From NCBI GenBank assembly GCA_002353825.1, contig DEKJ01000028.1:91791-155790 (forward strand): DNA of 64,000 nucleotides, in the 5' to 3' direction. The translations under genes were made by a program, and so were the position numbers. Position 1 is the stretch's first letter. The number at the start of each line of letters is the position of its first letter. Shown here piece after piece: positions 42,771-52,974 of the stretch. The DNA is from Prevotella sp. UBA2725. Lineage in GTDB: Bacteria; Bacteroidota; Bacteroidia; Bacteroidales; Bacteroidaceae. The notes beneath the pieces are model-generated. The model was not told the DNA's origin. It did no database searches and saw only the letters and a list, made by a program, of their open reading frames with translations.

Positions 42771-44468
42771 TTATTTCCACCCGTCGTTCTGTGTGTATCC
42801 ACAGTTGAGCACATCCTTCTGCGGGATTGGGAAGAGATACCACTTATCCTCCCACGTGCGGGTGTCGATGGTCTGCTCCTGATAGCTATAAGAGCCATCG
42901 GCATTCTTCGTGATCTTCATGCCCTTGATGGTCTTGAGATACTCGGGAGCCTCTTTCCAACGACGGAGGTCGAAGAAGCGGTGACCCTCGAAGGCGAGCT
43001 CCACGAAGCGCTCGTTCTCATAACGTTTCTTGAAGGCCTCGAAGCTCAGTCCGGTAGCAATGTCTGGCTGCTTAGCGCGAGTACGGATGTAGTTGATAGC
43101 CTGTGCAGCCGTCATCGGCAGGCCCTCGGGAGCTACATAGCCACTCCCCGTATAGTTCAGCGCTGCCTCTGCATAGTCGAGGTAGAACTCACCGAGACGG
43201 AAGATGACCCACTCATGGGTGAAACTGTTAGAGTTGGTCTTGGCAATGATCGTACCTTTATTGATATACTTCTTCAGATAGTAGCCTGTCGGGGTTCCGT
43301 AAGTAACGGATGAAGAATTGGCACCACCCTCATAGGTCTGCAGGGTGTCCTTGTCCGGCCAAGGCTCACCATTGACAGCCACGGTGAGGGCGAGACGACT
43401 GTCGCGGTTCTTATACGGGTTCTGCGGGTCGTAACCACTCTCGGGGTCGGTGATAGCCTTGCCGTTCGTCATCTCATAGGCATCTACGAGGTTCTGTGTC
43501 GGGCAGTTGCCACCCTGAGCGTTCTCCAGACCAATTGGATAGTTGTATTTCTCGAAAGCGTTGCTCGCAGCGGTACGACGCGAGAAGATAATCTCCTTGA
43601 TACCGTCCTTGTAACTGTCTTTATCGAAGAGTTTCGAATAGTCGGGAAGCAGTGCCATACCCTCGTTGCGCGCCTCAGCGATGACAGCGTTGCTAAGCTG
43701 CGCAGCCTTCAGCCAACGGCTCTTGTCGTTGTTCGGGTTGAAGAGCGGACTGGCATAGTAGAGAGCAGCACGGGCACGCAGCGCCATGACAGCCAGTTTG
43801 TTGGCACGTCCCGTCTGAGCCTTATAGTAAGCCATGCTGCCAAGGTCACCGTAGTTGACGATGATGCTGTCCTGGATGGCAGCGCACTCGTCGTCGATGA
43901 ACTTGAAGATGGTGTCAGCAGGGACCTGCGGCAACGCATTAGCTTCCGTTGCCGACATGGTCTTGGTCTTCAAAGGAATATTGCCATAACGCTTGACGAG
44001 CTCGAAATAGAAGAAGGCACGGGCCCAGCGAGCCTCATAGCGGTAGTTCTTATAGAAATAGAGTTCCTGCTGGTAATGCTCATCCTCGGTATAGTCGGGG
44101 AAGGTGCAGTTGCTGAACTCGTCGAGGACGAGGTTGCAGTAGGTGATGCCGTTCCATGCTGAGTTCCACACGCGGTTCTTGGCATTGGTCGGTCCCCAGG
44201 CTCCGTTGTAGAAGTCCTCCACAGCATTGCCGGCGTGAGAATAGACGCTCTCATCCGTAGCCGAGCTTGCCATGGCACCACTGTAGTTGCCGAAGTCGTA
44301 GTCGATATCGTTGTAGATCGTCGTCATGAAGCCGCCGACACGTCCGAACATCTCCTCGATATACGCCTTGTCATACGTGTTATACTCCTCGTAGTTCATC
44401 TTGTCGGAGCAAGACGAGAAGGCGAGCAGGCCGGTGACAGAGGCGAGAAACAAATATTTTAATTTCAT
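42771..44468 (-). CDS. SusD/RagB-family nutrient-binding lipoprotein (pair 1)
   Basis: This cell-surface lipoprotein captures oligosaccharides and forms the lid of the SusC channel. The 565-residue protein has lipobox FSSCSDK (Cys about 21). SusD features include the helical N-terminal region with YEARWARAFFYFELVKRYG and PLKTKTMS, and the C-terminal INYIRTRAKQ, then YENERFVELAFEGHRFFDLRRW. The susC partner is 40 bp upstream. The probable surface glycan-binding gene follows after an 83-bp gap that holds a REP-like palindrome. Confidence 0.95.
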   Translation of the reverse strand: MKLKYLFLASVTGLLAFSSCSDKMNYEEYNTYDKAYIEEMFGRVGGFMTTIYNDIDYDFGNYSGAMASSATDESVYSHAGNAVEDFYNGAWGPTNAKNRVWNSAWNGITYCNLVLDEFSNCTFPDYTEDEHYQQELYFYKNYRYEARWARAFFYFELVKRYGNIPLKTKTMSATEANALPQVPADTIFKFIDDECAAIQDSIIVNYGDLGSMAYYKAQTGRANKLAVMALRARAALYYASPLFNPNNDKSRWLKAAQLSNAVIAEARNEGMALLPDYSKLFDKDSYKDGIKEIIFSRRTAASNAFEKYNYPIGLENAQGGNCPTQNLVDAYEMTNGKAITDPESGYDPQNPYKNRDSRLALTVAVNGEPWPDKDTLQTYEGGANSSSVTYGTPTGYYLKKYINKGTIIAKTNSNSFTHEWVIFRLGEFYLDYAEAALNYTGSGYVAPEGLPMTAAQAINYIRTRAKQPDIATGLSFEAFKKRYENERFVELAFEGHRFFDLRRWKEAPEYLKTIKGMKITKNADGSYSYQEQTIDTRTWEDKWYLFPIPQKDVLNCGYTQNDGWK

Positions 44469-44508
44469 GGTTTCCTTGATATTATCAATTAATCCTACAG
44501 ATTACCTA

Positions 44509-47343
44509 TTATAATGTGACGGACAGACCGAAGATGACACTGCGAGTCAGCGGACTGCCGGTGCCATAGTACTCAGCATCGACGCCATCGAGATGGTCGA
44601 GGGTGAAGAGGTCTGTGCCACGGACATAGAACTTCGCTGCGTTGATGAAACCGGTCTTAGCCAGCAGGCACTTCGGGAAGTTATAATAAACTTCGAGGTT
44701 GCGGAGCTTGAAGAACGAACGGTCGCGAAGCCAGAAGTCGGACGTCTGATAGTTGTTGGCATTGCTGCTCGAGCTCAGACGTGGGAACTCAGCGTCGGTG
44801 TTCTCCGGTGTCCAGCGACGGTCGTAGACATACTGTGAGAGGTTCGTGTTACTGACGAGACCCCAGTAGTAACCTGAGGTGTTCAGCAGTGCACTGTAAC
44901 GGCCCACGCCCTGGAACATGGCATCGATACCGATACCCTTCCACTCTGCACCGAGATGGAACGTGTAGTAAATCTCCGGGCAGACAGTGCTGTAGCCGAT
45001 CTTGGTCTTGTCGTTGGCATCAATCTTGCCGTCACCATTGACATCCTCATACTTGATGTCGCCGGGGAGGACGGTAGAGAAGGTCTGCGTAGGACTATTG
45101 TCGATATCAGCTTGATCCTTGAAGTAACCGATGGCCTTCAAGCCCCAGATACTGTTGAGGGGATAGCCTGTCGTGACGAGGTTCTCGTAAGGACGGGGCT
45201 GCTCAGCCTGCTCCTTGATCTTATTCTTGTTCAGAGAGAACGTACCACCGAGGTTGACATCTACCTGACCGAAACGATGGTTGTAGTCGAGCGATGTCTC
45301 AACACCCCAACTGTCGACCTTACCGCCATTAATATATGGTGCATCGAAACCGATGATTGTTCCATAGGAACCACTACCGTCGACCCAGATGTCGGAACGG
45401 CGCTGGTAATAACCATCCACCTGGACGTCAAGGCCATGGAAGAACGTGGCGTCGAAACCGAAGTTGTACTTGTAAGCCTTCTCATGAGTCGGGTTGTCTG
45501 TAGCCATACGACCGAGAGTCGTGCGGCCCCAAGAACTGTCGTAACTGGAGTCGAAAGGATAGGTCACACCATCCGTGCTGTAGCTCTGTGTGTAATAGGT
45601 CCACACGTTCTCACCCGGCAGATAGTCGGTATTGACCATGCCTGCAGAAGCGCGCCACTTGAAGAAGTCAATCCAAGAAACATTCTTCATCCAAGGTTCC
45701 TGGCTCATCACCCAGGCAGCGCTCAGCGTAGGAGCGATGGCCCACTTTGTACCGGGAGCAAGACGGCTCGAGCCTGTCAACACCCATGACATCTCAGCGA
45801 TGTAACGGTTGTTGTAAGCGTAATGAGTCAGCCACGAAGCTGTCTGACGGTAGATGGATGTGTTGACGCCTGTGGTGTTCTGCCATTCATATTCCCAGCG
45901 GAGCATGGAGTAGAGATAATGCTTTTCGGCAAAGGTGCGGTCATAATTGAAGCCGCCGTCAAAATGGAACAGACGACTGTAAGCATTCGTGTTGGCAGCT
46001 GTGCTCTGAGTTCCCTTCTCACCACCGATGGTGTAAGTACCCGGAGTAGGCACGCCGTTATTCCAGGTTGCAGGGCCATAGAAGCCATACTGGAACGTCT
46101 TACTGTGGTTCTCGTAGATCGTGGAGTAAGTGTCGTAGCCGACACGCAGCGTTGCGCTCAGACCTTTGACAAACGTCCCGAGATCCTGGTTCAGAGACAT
46201 GTCACCATAGAGGGCACGCTCATGGATCTTATAGTAAGCTGCGGCACCGGTGTTGGCTACGGGGTTGTTCGTACCGGCCCATGTAGCACTGCCGCCCCAC
46301 ATACCGTCTTTCTGGAACTTCACGGGGAAGGCGAGCGACGGCACACTGTACATCAGGCTCCACAGGTTCGTGGCATTGCCCGGCTGTGACATCTCACTCA
46401 ACAGGCCTAAGGTGTTGACCTTCAACAGTGTTGTCGGCGAGAGGTCAATATCGAGGTTGATACGCATGTTGGCACGGCAGTACTTATCCTGCGTACTGTT
46501 GTCGTTATCGTCCTTGGCATTCTTGATGAACCCGTTGTCGTAGAGCAGGTTGAGCATCGTGTAATAACGGAACTTTGCGCCACCGCCACTGAACTCGGCA
46601 GCGACCTTGTCCGTCATGCCGTGATGACGGAATGTCTCGTCGACCCAGTTGACATTCGGGTAGAGGTCAGGATACTGTCCGCTCTTGTAAGCGTTGATCT
46701 CGTCCTGCGTGTATTTGGCAGCCAGCCCTTCGTAGCCGCGTGCCTCGTTTACTGCCGAAGCATAGGTAGCTGCATCCACGAACTTCGGACGGTTAATCTG
46801 ATAGTTGAAGAGATGGTCGTAGGTGAACTTCACCTCCCGGCTGTTATACTTACCGCGCTTTGTCGTCACGAGGATGACGCCGTTGGCACCACGGTTGCCA
46901 TAGAGGGCCACGGCTGCTGCATCCTTGAGGATGGAGACATGGTCGACCTCTGTCGGGTCGATTATATTGAGGTCCCGCTCAATACCGTCGACGAGGACGA
47001 GTGGTGAGCTCGTGCTCAGGCTCTGCAAGCCACGGATATAAAATGTGGGATTGGAGCTGAAGTAAGTGCCACCATTCCGCAGCGACACCAAGCCGTTGCC
47101 ACCCTGTCCGATGATAGAGTTGCTGATGTTCTTGGCAGAGCGCTGGTTGACATTCTTGTTCTCGATGACCGTGACAGCCGCCGTGGACTGATCGCGGTTG
47201 AAGTCTTTATTGGCGCCGACCTCGATGACCTGTTGGACAAAGGCATCGACGGGGACCGACGTAGAATCTGTCTGAGCCCACACCCCCGTCGGCACAAGGA
47301 GGCCGAGGGAGAGAACGGGATATATGATAGATCTTTTCATCAT
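44509..47343 (-). CDS. SusC/RagA-type TonB-dependent transporter (pair 1, short form)
   Basis: This outer-membrane beta-barrel importer for oligosaccharides has 944 residues and a signal peptide (GVWAQ). A TonB-box-like stretch (QQVIEVGANKD) is followed by a plug domain (TAAVTVIENKNVNQRS, NPTFYIRGLQSLS, ASPLVLVDGIERD-like region) and a C-terminal barrel ending RSVIFGLSVTL. The N-terminal carboxypeptidase-D-like domain usual in SusC proteins is missing: mature sequence starts directly at the TonB-box region. This agrees with its being 120 residues shorter than the second SusC. The second in-frame Met is an alternative start. susD pair 1 follows 40 bp downstream. Confidence 0.94.
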   Translation of the reverse strand: MMKRSIIYPVLSLGLLVPTGVWAQTDSTSVPVDAFVQQVIEVGANKDFNRDQSTAAVTVIENKNVNQRSAKNISNSIIGQGGNGLVSLRNGGTYFSSNPTFYIRGLQSLSTSSPLVLVDGIERDLNIIDPTEVDHVSILKDAAAVALYGNRGANGVILVTTKRGKYNSREVKFTYDHLFNYQINRPKFVDAATYASAVNEARGYEGLAAKYTQDEINAYKSGQYPDLYPNVNWVDETFRHHGMTDKVAAEFSGGGAKFRYYTMLNLLYDNGFIKNAKDDNDNSTQDKYCRANMRINLDIDLSPTTLLKVNTLGLLSEMSQPGNATNLWSLMYSVPSLAFPVKFQKDGMWGGSATWAGTNNPVANTGAAAYYKIHERALYGDMSLNQDLGTFVKGLSATLRVGYDTYSTIYENHSKTFQYGFYGPATWNNGVPTPGTYTIGGEKGTQSTAANTNAYSRLFHFDGGFNYDRTFAEKHYLYSMLRWEYEWQNTTGVNTSIYRQTASWLTHYAYNNRYIAEMSWVLTGSSRLAPGTKWAIAPTLSAAWVMSQEPWMKNVSWIDFFKWRASAGMVNTDYLPGENVWTYYTQSYSTDGVTYPFDSSYDSSWGRTTLGRMATDNPTHEKAYKYNFGFDATFFHGLDVQVDGYYQRRSDIWVDGSGSYGTIIGFDAPYINGGKVDSWGVETSLDYNHRFGQVDVNLGGTFSLNKNKIKEQAEQPRPYENLVTTGYPLNSIWGLKAIGYFKDQADIDNSPTQTFSTVLPGDIKYEDVNGDGKIDANDKTKIGYSTVCPEIYYTFHLGAEWKGIGIDAMFQGVGRYSALLNTSGYYWGLVSNTNLSQYVYDRRWTPENTDAEFPRLSSSSNANNYQTSDFWLRDRSFFKLRNLEVYYNFPKCLLAKTGFINAAKFYVRGTDLFTLDHLDGVDAEYYGTGSPLTRSVIFGLSVTL

Positions 47344-47403
47344 TTTGTCTTTTTGGTTCTTGTCTTTTGCTTTTACAACTTATGAATTCCTAATGGAGAA
47401 GAA

Positions 47404-49455
47404 TCACCATCCCGGGTTCTGTACGAGGCCGTAGCCTTTGTTAATTTCTGTCTTCGGGAAAGGCCAGAGATACCACTTAGCCACCTCCTGAGAGTTGGGA
47501 TCAGCGCCCCAGAGCACATGCTTACGGTTCTGAATCTCGAACTTCTGATACTCGAAGCGGGAAGGCTCGGCAGCACCGCCGTTCTTGTTGTCGCCTCTCC
47601 AAGGGATATACTGACGGATATAAGCACCGGTCGGTCCCTGGTCCATACGGTAAGTGATGATACCATGCAACGGCTTTGTCATCCAGTCGCCGCGTTTGTA
47701 GCGGATCATGTCCCAATAGTGGTTGTTGCTCAGACCAAGCTCGCAGGCACGCTCACGCAGGATCTCGTTGATGAGGTTCTCCTTATTGTTATGCAAATCC
47801 AGGTCTGGGTTCTTCAGTGCCAAGCCTTTCAGACCGACACGGGCACGAACGAGATCGACCTGCTTCAAGGCCTCATCGAGCTGGTTGCACTGTGCCAGGC
47901 ACTCGGCATACATGAGGTACATCTCATCAAGACTGAGATATACCCACTGCGTGTACTTGCGCAGATAGTCCTGGTTCATGTAGTATTTGTTCATGTCATA
48001 ACCCGTGGCATAACGGGCAGCCAGTGCCTCAGTCTTGACGACCGTCTTGGTTTCTGCATCGTAGCGCGCTACATTGGTACCCTCGTCAGCACCACCGACC
48101 CAGAGCTCATATACATCACCGTTCGACTTTCCCGTAGTCCAGTCGAGAGACGTCATCTGTCCGTTGACGATGCACTCCTCATAGAGACGGGGGTCACGGC
48201 TGGCAGTCTTCTTGAAACCGCCACGTACCTTCTGATATTTATAGAACAACTGACCGTTGGCACCTGATACCTTACCTTTCAAGCTGTCGCTCTTCCAATT
48301 GAACGGTGTACCATCGGACCAGGGGAACATCTCAACATATTCCTCTGTCGGCAGACAGTTCTGACGGGCAGGATTGTCGAGCCACTGGTGCCATGTGTAA
48401 GTACCTGACTTATAAGCATCTATACCGCCGACACGGACGGAATGAAGGATCTCCTTACTACCCTGATAGGCATAGCCCATACGGTAAGCCTGACGATAAC
48501 CGTCGGGCGTCTTCGACGTGGCCTGCGTCAACTCATAATAGCCGTCTTTGTTCAGCTCATCAAAGAAGTCCTGACAAGCTTTGAGGGCTTTCTCCCACCG
48601 ACTCTGCTGGAAGTCACCATACCAAACCATGTGCTTCTGCTCAGCCTCAGACGTACCACCATAGTAACCCTGCGTAGCATTATAAAGCGGTGAAGCGGCA
48701 AAGGTCAGGATCTTGGCTTTCAGTGCCATGGCACCGGCTTTCGTCCAACGGCCCGTGTTGTTCGTGGCATCAGTCTCTGTCGTGTTGCCATTGTAAGCCC
48801 ATGGCAGCGCACCGGAGTTGATGGCCTCATCGAGTTGATTGACCATGAACGTGACGGTGGAGTCGAGGGTTGCACGCGGCACCTCGTAAGAACCTTCCGT
48901 GCCAGTGTAAGAATGGTCAACGAGAGGCAGACCGCCATAGACAGAGAAGAGGTCGAAGTAACGGGCAGCAATCAGACAGTGAGCCTGCGCCTTGAAACTG
49001 GCTTTCTTCTCATCGGACAGACCCGGCACGTTGTCGACATTCTCAATGAGCAGCCAGGCAGCACGCACGGCCTTCCATACATTATCATTACTGTAAGAGA
49101 ACAGAGGATCCTGGTTGGAGTCCAGTGTACCAGAATAATAGGCCTTGTAGATCGTATTGTTATCCCAGTGCATCACCCAGCAATCGGTGAGCTGGTCAAA
49201 CTTACCCGACCAAGGACTGGCGGATGTACCACAGTTGTTATTATACGGTAGTCCATAATACTGGAGGGCGTAGATGGAGTTGAGGAACTGCTCCGTGTAG
49301 ATAGGACTATTGAAGACCGTGTCCTTCGTCACGGTAGAGCCGGAGGGCTTATCAAGCGCAGCATTGCCCAACTTGAGCTCGTCGGTACATCCGGCGAGGA
49401 AAGGAACGGCTGCCGCAGCCATCAACATCCCGGTAATTATCTTATAGAGTTTCAT
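47404..49455 (-). CDS. SusD/RagB-family nutrient-binding lipoprotein (pair 2)
   Basis: The 683-residue surface lipoprotein has lipobox LAGCTDE (Cys about 23). It shows the usual SusD pattern, with AHCLIAARYFDLFSVYGGLP near residue 160 and VRARVGLKG then LINEILRERACELGLSNNHY towards the C-terminus. It is longer than the first SusD by about 120 residues, which suggests a different or larger ligand surface. It starts 26 bp after its susC partner. A 60-bp gap separates it from susC pair 1, so all four genes are probably one transcript from the promoter at 52713-52720. Confidence 0.95.
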   Translation of the reverse strand: MKLYKIITGMLMAAAAVPFLAGCTDELKLGNAALDKPSGSTVTKDTVFNSPIYTEQFLNSIYALQYYGLPYNNNCGTSASPWSGKFDQLTDCWVMHWDNNTIYKAYYSGTLDSNQDPLFSYSNDNVWKAVRAAWLLIENVDNVPGLSDEKKASFKAQAHCLIAARYFDLFSVYGGLPLVDHSYTGTEGSYEVPRATLDSTVTFMVNQLDEAINSGALPWAYNGNTTETDATNNTGRWTKAGAMALKAKILTFAASPLYNATQGYYGGTSEAEQKHMVWYGDFQQSRWEKALKACQDFFDELNKDGYYELTQATSKTPDGYRQAYRMGYAYQGSKEILHSVRVGGIDAYKSGTYTWHQWLDNPARQNCLPTEEYVEMFPWSDGTPFNWKSDSLKGKVSGANGQLFYKYQKVRGGFKKTASRDPRLYEECIVNGQMTSLDWTTGKSNGDVYELWVGGADEGTNVARYDAETKTVVKTEALAARYATGYDMNKYYMNQDYLRKYTQWVYLSLDEMYLMYAECLAQCNQLDEALKQVDLVRARVGLKGLALKNPDLDLHNNKENLINEILRERACELGLSNNHYWDMIRYKRGDWMTKPLHGIITYRMDQGPTGAYIRQYIPWRGDNKNGGAAEPSRFEYQKFEIQNRKHVLWGADPNSQEVAKWYLWPFPKTEINKGYGLVQNPGW

Positions 49456-49481
49456 ATCTGTTTAATGATATCAGTTAATGT

Positions 49482-52400
49482 TTAGAATGCGACTTTCAGA
49501 CCCAAGGTATAGGTACGGTTCAGCGGATAAGACGGTGCGTCAGTGGCACGTGTCTCAGGATCACCCCACTTGAACGGGGTCAGCGTGAATAGGTTGTAAG
49601 CGCTCAGCGAGAGCTGAAGCTGTGTCAGACCTAAGGTCTTCATGAAGGGGAAATGGAAGTCGTAAGCCACCTGTATCGTCTTCAGACGCAGATACTTGGC
49701 GTCTTTCTCATAGAGGGTGCTTGTAGCATAGTTCTGCGAAGCGTTCTCCCAGGTAGCACGCGGATACTCGGCGCTCTGCGACGGGTTCTCCACCGTCCAG
49801 GTGTTATCGACATGATACTGGAGCAGTCCGCCTTGTGTCGTGGAGTTGGAGCTATAGAACGGCTGGCGGAAGATACCGCTCAGCATACGGCTGACGTTCC
49901 AGGCGCCTGTCAACTGTGCATAGAAAGAGAAGTTGTCCCACTGGAAGCCCATGTTCAGACCGGCGATATACTGCGGGTCATCGGTGTAGCCGAAGCCGTG
50001 ACTCATATCATCGGTATCGATCTTACCGTTGCCGTCGAGGTCGACATACACGGCATCACCGGGCTTGAGGGTAGCAACCATCTGAGTCGGGAACTTGTCA
50101 ACGCCAAACTCTTTCATATAATCCTGCTCACAGCCCGTATAATAATATTTCCAGAACTTATACTGGCTGCGGGAACCGATACGGTAGCCCTTGCTGTACT
50201 GATAGTCATTGGTTTGCGGAGCTTCCTTACGCTCGATGATCTTATTCTGGTTGTAAGAGAGGTTACCCTTCAACCAATAGCGGAAATGCTGACCGATCTT
50301 GTCGTTCCAGTTCAGCGAGATCTCATAACCCCACGACTTAGCCTCACCGAGGTTAGCGGCAGGCAATGTGAAGCCAAGAATGGTAGGAGCAGTCATATCG
50401 TTCAACAGAATATCGGTACGATGCTCACGATAGTAGTCGAAGTTACCTTCGAGGCGGTCGCCGAGGAAGCGGACATCGAAACCGTAGTCCTGCTTGAAGG
50501 CTTTCTCCCACGTCACGTCGGGGTTGTTCTTCTGGGCCTCCAAGGCACCGAGCTTCGTTGTACCGTTTTCTACACCGAAGTTGTAACCATAAGCACCCGA
50601 TTCCTTTCCGTTACGGTTGAAGAGTGCTGCCTGGTTAACATTGTAAGCATCAGGGAGATACATGAAGCGGCTGCCACCGATCTGGTCGTTACCGACAAGA
50701 CCCCAAGAAGCACGGAGCTTGAAGAAGCTGATGGCCTTACGCAGCGGTTTGAAGAACGGCTCATCACTGACAACCCATCCTACAGATCCTGCCGGGAACG
50801 TACCGAAGCGCTTACTCGGAGCAAAGTTCTCGGAACCGTTATAGCCGATGTTGAACTCTGCCATGTAACGATTGTTCCAATCGTAAGTGACACGACCCAC
50901 AAAACCCACGAGACCATGGCGGATATCAGAATAAGAACTTGGGTAATAGTTCTCACTCTGGTTGTACAGTGCCAGGGCTGTGATCGTATTCAGACCGAAC
51001 GAACGATTATAGTTGAAAGCGGTCTCGAAATACCAGTTACGTCCTTTGGCCCGGCTCTCTGAATAAGTGGGCTCTGTGGTATCGCCGCTCTTCAGATAGC
51101 CGTAGACAGGATTGCCGTTTTCGTCAGTGCCTTTCCATATCGGCGTATAAGAGGCTTTTGTAGCGGCACCCTGCTTATAGACATTATAACTACTGTTGTA
51201 GGAACCCTTGATGTGCCATACCAAGCCTTTCGTGATAAAGTCGAGCTTCTGCTTCAATTGCAGGTCCATGCTGAGCTTGTTGATATTGGTGTTCATGAAG
51301 CCAATGCCATAATAGCCCATACCATTGCCCCCGACAAACGGCAACTTGTTGCCATCAGCATTGTACTGATCCTTGTCTGAGTTGTCAATGAACCGCCCGT
51401 CCACAATACCAGGAGAGGAGAACGGAGTGGCATAGTACATATATTTAATAAGACCGCTGGAGCCCTGACCGGTATAAGGTTTCTTAGCCTCATCGACGAC
51501 ACCGGAGAGGTTAGCACTGATCGTTGTGGTCTTCGTCACATCGAGGTCGATGTTGGCACGGTAGTTGAAACGATGATAACGGTAGTCGTTGACATAATCC
51601 TGGTCAAACTGCTTGAACAAGCCACCGGTAGTGTACATACCTGCACTGATAAAATAGCGCACATTCTTTGTACCCCCACTGATGCTGACGTTAGACTGGG
51701 TCTGCATCGTCGACTTCTTCATGACATAGTCGGTCCACTGTGTGTTCGGGAAACGGATAGGATCGCTGCCATCCTTGAATCGCTGGATGACGGCATCAGA
51801 GAAGAGGTGGCCCGTAACGTCATTGTCGCACATCTCATTATAGAAGTTGGCATAGTCGTAACTGCTGGCCTGTTTGACCATACGGTTCGGCACAAGGACT
51901 GAGAAATTGGTGGATGCCGTAATCCGCGCCTTACCCTCCTTGCCTCGTTTGGTCGTGATAAGGATAACACCATTGGCGCCACGTACACCGAAGACGGCGG
52001 TGGCGGAAGCATCCTTCAGCACGGTGATACTCTCAATCTCGTTCGGATCGATATCGTTCATGGAACGCTCGACACCATCGATCTGAACGAGCGGGGACGA
52101 GTTGACCCACGTTCCTTTACCACGGACGAAGACGGTAGCGGCATCGGAACCCGGCTCACCGGAATACTGGACAGTGGTGACACCGGAGAGCGCACCGGCC
52201 AGGACATTGTTGACAGAGGACACAGGCACGCGCGCCAGATCCTCACCCTTGACCGATGACAAGGCACCGGTGACGGTCACTTTCTTCTGTACACCATAAG
52301 CGACGACTTCAACACCTTGCAGGGTTGTACTCTCTTCCTTAAGCGTCACCTTCATCCCATTGCTGGCAGCAACAGTCTGAGGAACATAACCGACATAAGA

Positions 52401-52676
52401 GATCTTCAGTTTAGCTCCCGGACGGGCATTGACGGAGAAGTTGCCATCGAGGTCCGTGATTGTCCCTTGAGAGGCCGGGGCACCGACAACCATAACCGTA
52501 GCACCGATGATAGGTTCTCCTTTCTCATCAACGATAGATCCGCGCAGAACATTCTGTTTGGATTGCTGGGTGACGGCCTGCACCCGTTGTAGACCTATTG
52601 CGGGTGGGAAGACTAAAGCAGTGGCAAGCACAGCCATAGGTAATACCGAGCCGCGGAATAATTTTTGTTGAATCAT
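49482..52676 (-). CDS. SusC/RagA-type TonB-dependent transporter (pair 2)
   Basis: The 1064-residue outer-membrane importer has all standard parts: a signal peptide (to about VQAVTQQ), a carboxypeptidase-D-like N-terminal domain (GSIVDEKGEPIIGATVMV, ISYVGYVPQTV), a TonB-box region (LQGVEVVAYGVQKK) and a plug with the SusC signature RGANGVILITTKRGK. A large barrel ends TYTLGLKVAF. It is the first gene of the sus operon. Its upstream region holds the 22-bp array and the divergent second HTCS copy, which once probably controlled this operon. Confidence 0.97.
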   Translation of the reverse strand: MIQQKLFRGSVLPMAVLATALVFPPAIGLQRVQAVTQQSKQNVLRGSIVDEKGEPIIGATVMVVGAPASQGTITDLDGNFSVNARPGAKLKISYVGYVPQTVAASNGMKVTLKEESTTLQGVEVVAYGVQKKVTVTGALSSVKGEDLARVPVSSVNNVLAGALSGVTTVQYSGEPGSDAATVFVRGKGTWVNSSPLVQIDGVERSMNDIDPNEIESITVLKDASATAVFGVRGANGVILITTKRGKEGKARITASTNFSVLVPNRMVKQASSYDYANFYNEMCDNDVTGHLFSDAVIQRFKDGSDPIRFPNTQWTDYVMKKSTMQTQSNVSISGGTKNVRYFISAGMYTTGGLFKQFDQDYVNDYRYHRFNYRANIDLDVTKTTTISANLSGVVDEAKKPYTGQGSSGLIKYMYYATPFSSPGIVDGRFIDNSDKDQYNADGNKLPFVGGNGMGYYGIGFMNTNINKLSMDLQLKQKLDFITKGLVWHIKGSYNSSYNVYKQGAATKASYTPIWKGTDENGNPVYGYLKSGDTTEPTYSESRAKGRNWYFETAFNYNRSFGLNTITALALYNQSENYYPSSYSDIRHGLVGFVGRVTYDWNNRYMAEFNIGYNGSENFAPSKRFGTFPAGSVGWVVSDEPFFKPLRKAISFFKLRASWGLVGNDQIGGSRFMYLPDAYNVNQAALFNRNGKESGAYGYNFGVENGTTKLGALEAQKNNPDVTWEKAFKQDYGFDVRFLGDRLEGNFDYYREHRTDILLNDMTAPTILGFTLPAANLGEAKSWGYEISLNWNDKIGQHFRYWLKGNLSYNQNKIIERKEAPQTNDYQYSKGYRIGSRSQYKFWKYYYTGCEQDYMKEFGVDKFPTQMVATLKPGDAVYVDLDGNGKIDTDDMSHGFGYTDDPQYIAGLNMGFQWDNFSFYAQLTGAWNVSRMLSGIFRQPFYSSNSTTQGGLLQYHVDNTWTVENPSQSAEYPRATWENASQNYATSTLYEKDAKYLRLKTIQVAYDFHFPFMKTLGLTQLQLSLSAYNLFTLTPFKWGDPETRATDAPSYPLNRTYTLGLKVAF

Positions 52677-52712
52677 TGGCTTTTATGCTTTTTTAGGCAT
52701 TAAACTTTGATG

Positions 52713-52720
52713 CAAAGGTA
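52713..52720 (-). promoter_or_regulatory. -7 element of the sus operon
   Basis: On the minus strand TACCTTTG matches TAnnTTTG, 37 bp before the susC start. A TTTG lies 17 bp further upstream (52741-52738), slightly closer than the consensus spacing. Confidence 0.6.
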
Positions 52721-52855
52721 TACCTAATAAGTAGAAGCAAATAGTTAAAATTGTGCTATTTTATGGTATTTTCGTACGCATAGATGGTGATTTGTTCACA
52801 ATTTCAGACATCAATCGGGCTCAGCAGGACAGATCCTCCCTCTTTTGCCACGTCT

Positions 52856-52965
52856 GTACCATTGTGTGGTACTGTCTGTACCATTGTGTGGTACTGTCCG
52901 TACCAAAGCGTGGTACTGTCCGTACCAAAGTGCGGAATCATCCGTACCAAAGCGTGGAATCATCG
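52856..52965 (+). repeat. Second type of 22-bp tandem array, five units
   Basis: Units start at 52856, 52878, 52900, 52922 and 52944. Units 1-2 contain the 6-bp inverted repeat GTACCA-TTGTG-TGGTAC. Units 3-5 diverge stepwise (GTACCAAAGCGTGG). It has no sequence kinship to the array at 1953 but the same unit length and number. It lies between the divergent susC and HTCS promoters. Confidence 0.9.
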
Positions 52966-52974
52966 CCACATCAA

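Noticed and set aside
49653..51062. 469-codon plus-strand ORF
   Set aside because: Antisense to susC pair 2, with no recognisable domain.
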